Positions 60,823 through 64,000 of a stretch of 64,000 nucleotides of DNA are shown here, piece after piece. Each line of letters begins with the position of its first letter. Position 1 is the stretch's first letter. The notes beneath the pieces were generated by a model. The model was not told the origin of the DNA. It made no database searches and saw nothing but the letters and a program-made list of their open reading frames with translations. The stretch spans positions 1 to 64,000 of the forward strand of contig NZ_BJXB01000014.1 in assembly GCF_007990775.1 (NCBI RefSeq). The letters are read 5' to 3'. Position numbers and translations under genes: made by a program. The DNA comes from Deinococcus cellulosilyticus NBRC 106333 = KACC 11606. GTDB taxonomy: Bacteria > Deinococcota > Deinococci > Deinococcales > Deinococcaceae.

Positions 60823-61104
60823 TTAAAGGTCGGTTTTCAGGGTGCTGGCGACTTTGAAGCGCACTTTTTTCCCAGCGGGAATGGTGATGCGCTCGTTGGT
60901 GCCGGGACGCACGCCCTGACGCTCGGCGGTCTGGGTCACGCTGAAGGTGCCCAGTCCGGGGAGGCCGACGCTTTTGCCGGTTCTGAGGGCTTCAACAACA
61001 CTGTCCAGCAGGGCGCTGATTGCTTCCCCTGCTTGTTTCTTGTTGAGGTTGGTCTTGGAAGCCACCAAATCAACGAGCTGGGTCTTAGCAATTTTTTCTG
61101 CCAT
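60823..61104 (-). CDS. hup: DNA-binding protein HU
   Basis: 93 residues. A nucleoid-associated protein that bends DNA as a dimer. HU pattern: KTQLVDLVASKTNLNKKQAG, GLPGLGTFSVTQTAERQG, and the arm tip RPGTNERITIPAGKKVRFK. No long N-terminal extension with the start at 61104 (TAGGAGTCGAC before the ATG); the longer ORF start is rejected. A TATATT -10 (61155-61160) lies 50 nt upstream. Confidence 0.95.
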   Translation of the reverse strand: MAEKIAKTQLVDLVASKTNLNKKQAGEAISALLDSVVEALRTGKSVGLPGLGTFSVTQTAERQGVRPGTNERITIPAGKKVRFKVASTLKTDL

Positions 61105-61227
61105 GTCGACTCCTAAGAAACTGAATTTTTTGAGCTTTGTGGTTGGCTCCATTGGAATATAGCACATTTTTGCCGTTGGGTACATCAATTTCGGGCCCGA
61201 ATGAAGGTGTAAAATCGACGTTTTTCC

Positions 61228-61782
61228 TCACAAGGCATCAAAAGCCAGTTGGCTCCAGCTCTCGAGTGCGTCGTATAAATCGCGAATCTGATGTCTGGGA
61301 CGCATTTCTCCTTGCAGCTTCTCGGTTTCCCGCACCAGGGGCGCGTTTTTGGATTGTGCCAGGTACAGGAGGCCCACATGCACCCTGGAGACCGGGGTGT
61401 CATCCATCAGAATCAGGCCGAGAAGTTTCATGGAGGTGATTTGAGCCTCAATTTCCTCTTCAATCTCCCTCTCCAGACCTGCCTGAATGGGATCATCGGC
61501 TTCATCAATGGGGTTGATGTGGCCGCCCACCCCCAGCGTGTACTTCAGGTGAAGCCTCTGGTCTCCGCCTGCTTTCGTGCGGTGCATGACCAGGTACTCC
61601 CCCGCATGCTCGGTGATGACATAAGGAATCACCTGACGGTGGGTCTCATCCTGCTCGGCCTCAGGTCTGGGCAGAAAGGTGCCACGGGTGGAGAGAATCT
61701 CGTACAACTCAGGCGTTACAGGTTGCAATTGTGGGCTGGGTTTGGGCAAAAGGGCAGTGGGGACAGCGTAAACGTATTCCAT
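61228..61782 (-). CDS. Nudix-type hydrolase with N-terminal extension
   Basis: 184 residues. The N-terminal 50 residues are Pro-rich (LLPKPSPQLQPVTPE); the Nudix fold follows with GVGGHINPIDEADDPIQAGL and EREIEEEIE, the Nudix box with the REUxEE pattern slightly unusual in spacing. Substrate unknown. TAAAAT lies 8 nt before the ATG. Confidence 0.78.
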   Translation of the reverse strand: MEYVYAVPTALLPKPSPQLQPVTPELYEILSTRGTFLPRPEAEQDETHRQVIPYVITEHAGEYLVMHRTKAGGDQRLHLKYTLGVGGHINPIDEADDPIQAGLEREIEEEIEAQITSMKLLGLILMDDTPVSRVHVGLLYLAQSKNAPLVRETEKLQGEMRPRHQIRDLYDALESWSQLAFDAL

Positions 61783-61794
61783 CTCTGGGTATTT

Positions 61795-62000
61795 TAGCCG
61801 AGGGCCAAGGGCCGAGAGCCGAGGGCAGGTCAGGAAGGCAATGGCTTTTGCTCTGGGCTTTTGAAAATCGCCATTGCATTCTTTGTAAGGAGCATTTGCA
61901 GAACAGCAATCTGTCTTCCTGACTTGACACCATCAAACCAGAGCCATACCTTACTCTCGGCTCGGCTCGGCTCGGCTCGGCTCGGCTCGGCTCTCGGCCT
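61795..62000. repeat. Degenerate AGCCGAG/CTCGGCT element with a CTCGG microsatellite
   Basis: AGCCGAGGGCC and GGGCCGAGAGCCGAGGGC (61795-61826) are inverted relative to the right part, where CTCGG is repeated seven times in tandem (61956-61990) and ends with CTCTCGGCC (61991-61999), touching the stop of the downstream minus-strand gene. The interior 120 bp has no gene. Microsatellites of this kind change length easily. Confidence 0.75.
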
Positions 62001-62701
62001 CAAGGCAGCTTGATCACCCTCGCCGTCCCCTCCAGTGCATCAAACGTCCACAATTTCCCAATCATGGGCGTCCCAAGCCCTGTGATGACCTTGATGGCTT
62101 CCAGGGCCATCATGCTGCCTGCCACACCCAGCATGGGGCCAATCACGCCAATGGTGTCGCAGTTGTCCTGTGCGGGTGGAGGTTCGGGGAAGATGCGCCT
62201 GAGGGAGCGTTCTGCATTGAAGACGCTGAGCATGGCTTCATAACTCTGGGCAGCGGCCCACACCCAGGTTTTCCCCAGGTTCACGCAAGTGTCGTTGATC
62301 AGGTAACGGGTAGGGAAGTTGTCGGCACAGTCGAGCACCAGATCGAAGCTGGAGATGACCTCTTCAGCATTCTCTGGGGTGAGTTTCTGCAGGATTTCCG
62401 TCTGCACCCTGGGATTAAGCTGCTGGATCTGACTGGCGGCAATCCTGGCTTTGGGGGCATCCACATCTGCAGACCTGTACAGCACCTGCCTCTGCAGATT
62501 GCTGATGCTGACCACATCAAAGTCACAGATCCCCACCTTGCCGATTCCTGCTCCGGCCAGATAGGTCAGGGCAGGGGTGCCAAGCCCACCTGCGCCCACA
62601 AAAATCACAGAAGCACTTTTCAGACGCTCCTGATGCTCCTGGGTGAAGCCATCAAGCAGCAACTGGCGGCTGTAACGCTGGATTTCGGGACGGGTCAGCA
62701 T
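62000..62701 (-). CDS. MoeB/ThiF-like adenylyltransferase without zinc cysteines
   Basis: 233 residues. The nucleotide-binding motif VIFVGAGGLGTPALTYLAGA, DFDVVSISNLQRQVL, CADNFPTRYLINDTC and GVIGPMLGVAGSMMALEAIK identify the E1-like MoeB/ThiF family, which adenylates the C-terminus of a small sulfur carrier. The zinc CxxC pairs normally found around the GPCYRCLFP motif are gone (SLRRIFPEPPP), and the C-terminal end is about 20 residues short of the usual. It is probably active without zinc or partly degenerate. TATCAT lies 8 nt before the ATG. Confidence 0.85.
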   Translation of the reverse strand: MLTRPEIQRYSRQLLLDGFTQEHQERLKSASVIFVGAGGLGTPALTYLAGAGIGKVGICDFDVVSISNLQRQVLYRSADVDAPKARIAASQIQQLNPRVQTEILQKLTPENAEEVISSFDLVLDCADNFPTRYLINDTCVNLGKTWVWAAAQSYEAMLSVFNAERSLRRIFPEPPPAQDNCDTIGVIGPMLGVAGSMMALEAIKVITGLGTPMIGKLWTFDALEGTARVIKLP

Positions 62702-62761
62702 GCTGATCCATGATAAATGAAACCCTGCCTCGGGAGCAGCAGGGATGCACAATTGTCCAGT

Positions 62762-63190
62762 TCAGTTGATGCTGCAGGACTCCACACCTGTGCTGGCTTC
62801 TTCCGAAGCGTTGCCATACTGTGGTCTCTTTTCAAGCTGCACCTCTTCCCAGTTGAGGTCCCGGTAGGCTTTGAGCGTAAAGGCAATCTGGGCATCAAAA
62901 CCCCCTGGGCTGCGGGAATAGATCAGGGGGTGAACTGTCAGGGACCAGCCTTCCAGAGGTCCAGGATCGGTGAGGGCCTGTCTTTGTTCTTCGTTTTCCA
63001 CAAAGAAGATCACCATTCCACCCCGAGTCCCAATGAAGTGGTCGTGGTACAGGGCCATGCCGCGTTTCGGGTCTTCGACGTACAGGTTGACTTTTTCATT
63101 TGCTTCACGGGCAGAGACGCCTGCAGGTGCGAGGGCATAAACCATGAAGCATCTGGGTTGCTGAATGTGTGGAACAGGAATCGGATTCAT
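62762..63190 (-). CDS. Conserved-looking protein of unknown function
   Basis: 142 residues, soluble, no signal peptide. Features: CFMVYALAPAGVSAREANEK, HDHFIGTRGGMVIFFVENEE, and PLEGWSLTVHPLIYSRSPGG, a ferredoxin-like alpha+beta layout by eye. AAGGAG lies 7-8 nt before the ATG at 63190, rejecting the longer frame. Followed by the MoeB/ThiF-like gene 60 nt away; the 65-residue membrane gene lies just upstream. Confidence 0.6.
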   Translation of the reverse strand: MNPIPVPHIQQPRCFMVYALAPAGVSAREANEKVNLYVEDPKRGMALYHDHFIGTRGGMVIFFVENEEQRQALTDPGPLEGWSLTVHPLIYSRSPGGFDAQIAFTLKAYRDLNWEEVQLEKRPQYGNASEEASTGVESCSIN

Positions 63191-63219
63191 TTTGCTCCTT
63201 GGAGAATGTTGATTTGGGT

Positions 63220-63417
63220 TTATTCTTGCATCTTGCGGGCGTACACCTGCAACACGATGAAGACAGCCAGACCCTCGGTGACCAGGAACCCCAGCAGAAC
63301 CCACTTGCGCAGTTCAGGCTGCTCCTGCAGGCCAAACCACAGGGCCACAGAGCCTGCAATGAGGCTGAAAACGAAAGCCAGTTGCAAAATTCGGTGGGTC
63401 TGTGCTCTGTTTTGCAT
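63220..63417 (-). CDS. Small membrane protein, two helices
   Basis: 65 residues with hydrophobic segments at about 10-28 and 39-57 and basic ends. TACAAT (63423-63428) lies five nt before the ATG, so probably leaderless. Family not recognised. Confidence 0.55.
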   Translation of the reverse strand: MQNRAQTHRILQLAFVFSLIAGSVALWFGLQEQPELRKWVLLGFLVTEGLAVFIVLQVYARKMQE

Positions 63418-63434
63418 GCTTTATTGTATGCCCT

Positions 63435-64000
63435 TCAAACTTCGCTGCTGGTGCGCAGGGCCTCTGCGGGACTGACCCTTGCGGCTCTGCGCGCAGGCAG
63501 GAAGGCAGCCAGAATGCCCACCACTGGACTGGCGATGATGGCAACCCCAAAGAGCTGTACCGGGTACACAGGATTCACCCGGTATCCGGTGAGGGTGTTG
63601 GCAGAGGCGGTGATCACCTGACTGAGGGCCAGTCCACCCAGAACCCCAAGCAGGGTGCCCATCACCACCACCACGATGCCCTCGGTGAAGACACTGCGCA
63701 TCAATTCTCCGCGCCTGAGGCCCAGTGCCCGCAGCACGGCCATTTCATGCATGCGCTCAGAGAGGTTCATCCCGAGGGTGTTGGCAACCCCCAGGGCAGC
63801 AATGATGACCGCCAGCACCAGCAGGCTGTTGGTGCTGCCAAAAAAGCGACTGGTGGTGTCCAGAATGGCTTTCTTGTATTCCTCGTTGTACTGGATGTCC
63901 AGGTAGAGGTCCTCAAAGTCCTTTTTCAACTGTTCTCCAAACGCTCTGGGATTTCCGTTTTTCAGGGAGAGGATGTAGAGCTCTGGTGACCCTCCGCCAA
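63435..64000 (-). CDS. ABC transporter permease, FtsX/MacB-like, partial (5' part beyond the window)
   Basis: At least 188 residues of the C-terminal part, the frame running open to the window edge. Hydrophobic segments with NSLLVLAVIIAALGVANTL, MNLSERMHEMAVLRALGLRR, GELMRSVFTEGIVVVVMGTL and the end ARRAARVSPAEALRTSSEV are diagnostic of the FtsX permease family that works with an ABC ATPase, commonly in lipoprotein export or mechanotransmission. The rest of the operon is not visible. Confidence 0.92.
   Translation of the reverse strand, partial: GGGSPELYILSLKNGNPRAFGEQLKKDFEDLYLDIQYNEEYKKAILDTTSRFFGSTNSLLVLAVIIAALGVANTLGMNLSERMHEMAVLRALGLRRGELMRSVFTEGIVVVVMGTLLGVLGGLALSQVITASANTLTGYRVNPVYPVQLFGVAIIASPVVGILAAFLPARRAARVSPAEALRTSSEV

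Noticed and set aside
61956..61990. CRISPR or tandem gene repeat in the CTCGG tract
   Set aside because: Exact 5-bp units without spacers; a microsatellite.

Overview
The window looks like a chromosomal segment from a member of the Deinococcaceae. The main evidence is the gene order cinA-ligT(thpR)-recA, which is characteristic of Deinococcus. Supporting evidence is the mix of RecA, ribonuclease Y, type III glutamine synthetase and darcynin/SHOCT-like families, together with many -10 boxes (TANNNT) lying only 5-8 nt before a start codon, the leaderless arrangement common in Deinococcota. Base composition is moderate in GC by eye, lower than in D. radiodurans. The exact species cannot be fixed from sequence reading alone. 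No phage, insertion sequence, CRISPR array or rRNA operon was seen. The region is core-like, with short interspersed repeats.

Layout. 0-7 kb: GAF/PAS sensor histidine kinase, two small membrane proteins, a Big2/leishmanolysin-like secreted lipoprotein, tryptophan 2,3-dioxygenase, a one-domain Lrp-type protein. 7-12.5 kb: HD-domain protein, a DUF4097/SHOCT/DUF2089 envelope-stress-like cluster, GNAT acetyltransferase, HRDC protein, DUF2721 protein, secreted phosphoesterase. 12.5-17.4 kb, mostly minus strand: threonine aldolase, orphan DarT1-type NADAR protein, darcynin, a winged-helix regulator, S41-like protease, cyclophilin. 17.4-25 kb: cinA-thpR-recA, rny, glnN, tatA. 25-32 kb: oligopeptide ABC transporter (binding protein and two permeases, no ATPases), ddl, an acyl-ACP-reductase-like protein. 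32-43.5 kb: tsaB, tandem Nudix genes (the second interrupted by a stop), a valine T-box controlling an unknown gene plus valS, a Ser/Thr kinase with Sel1 repeats, a LacI regulator, NDH-2. 43.5-50 kb: C39-like peptidase, RmlD-like protein, tRNA-Ala(CGC), guaB, an Old Yellow Enzyme, hemolysin III. 50-54 kb: a minus-strand trp operon trpE-tautomerase-trpG-trpD behind a leader peptide with three Trp codons and a terminator/antiterminator, i.e. a classical attenuator. 54-64 kb: sulfurtransferase, FAD amine oxidase, GH18 chitinase, M29 aminopeptidase, HU, Nudix, MoeB/ThiF-like protein, and a truncated FtsX-like permease at the window edge.

How it works together. Two amino-acid-responsive RNA switches sit in one window: ribosome-mediated trp attenuation and tRNA-mediated T-box control of valS. 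The window also encodes tryptophan breakdown (kynA). At least three families of short inverted-repeat elements are scattered between genes, several starting inside or directly beside the stop codon of the upstream gene and some doubling as terminators. A highly structured, unassigned leader precedes the NADH dehydrogenase.
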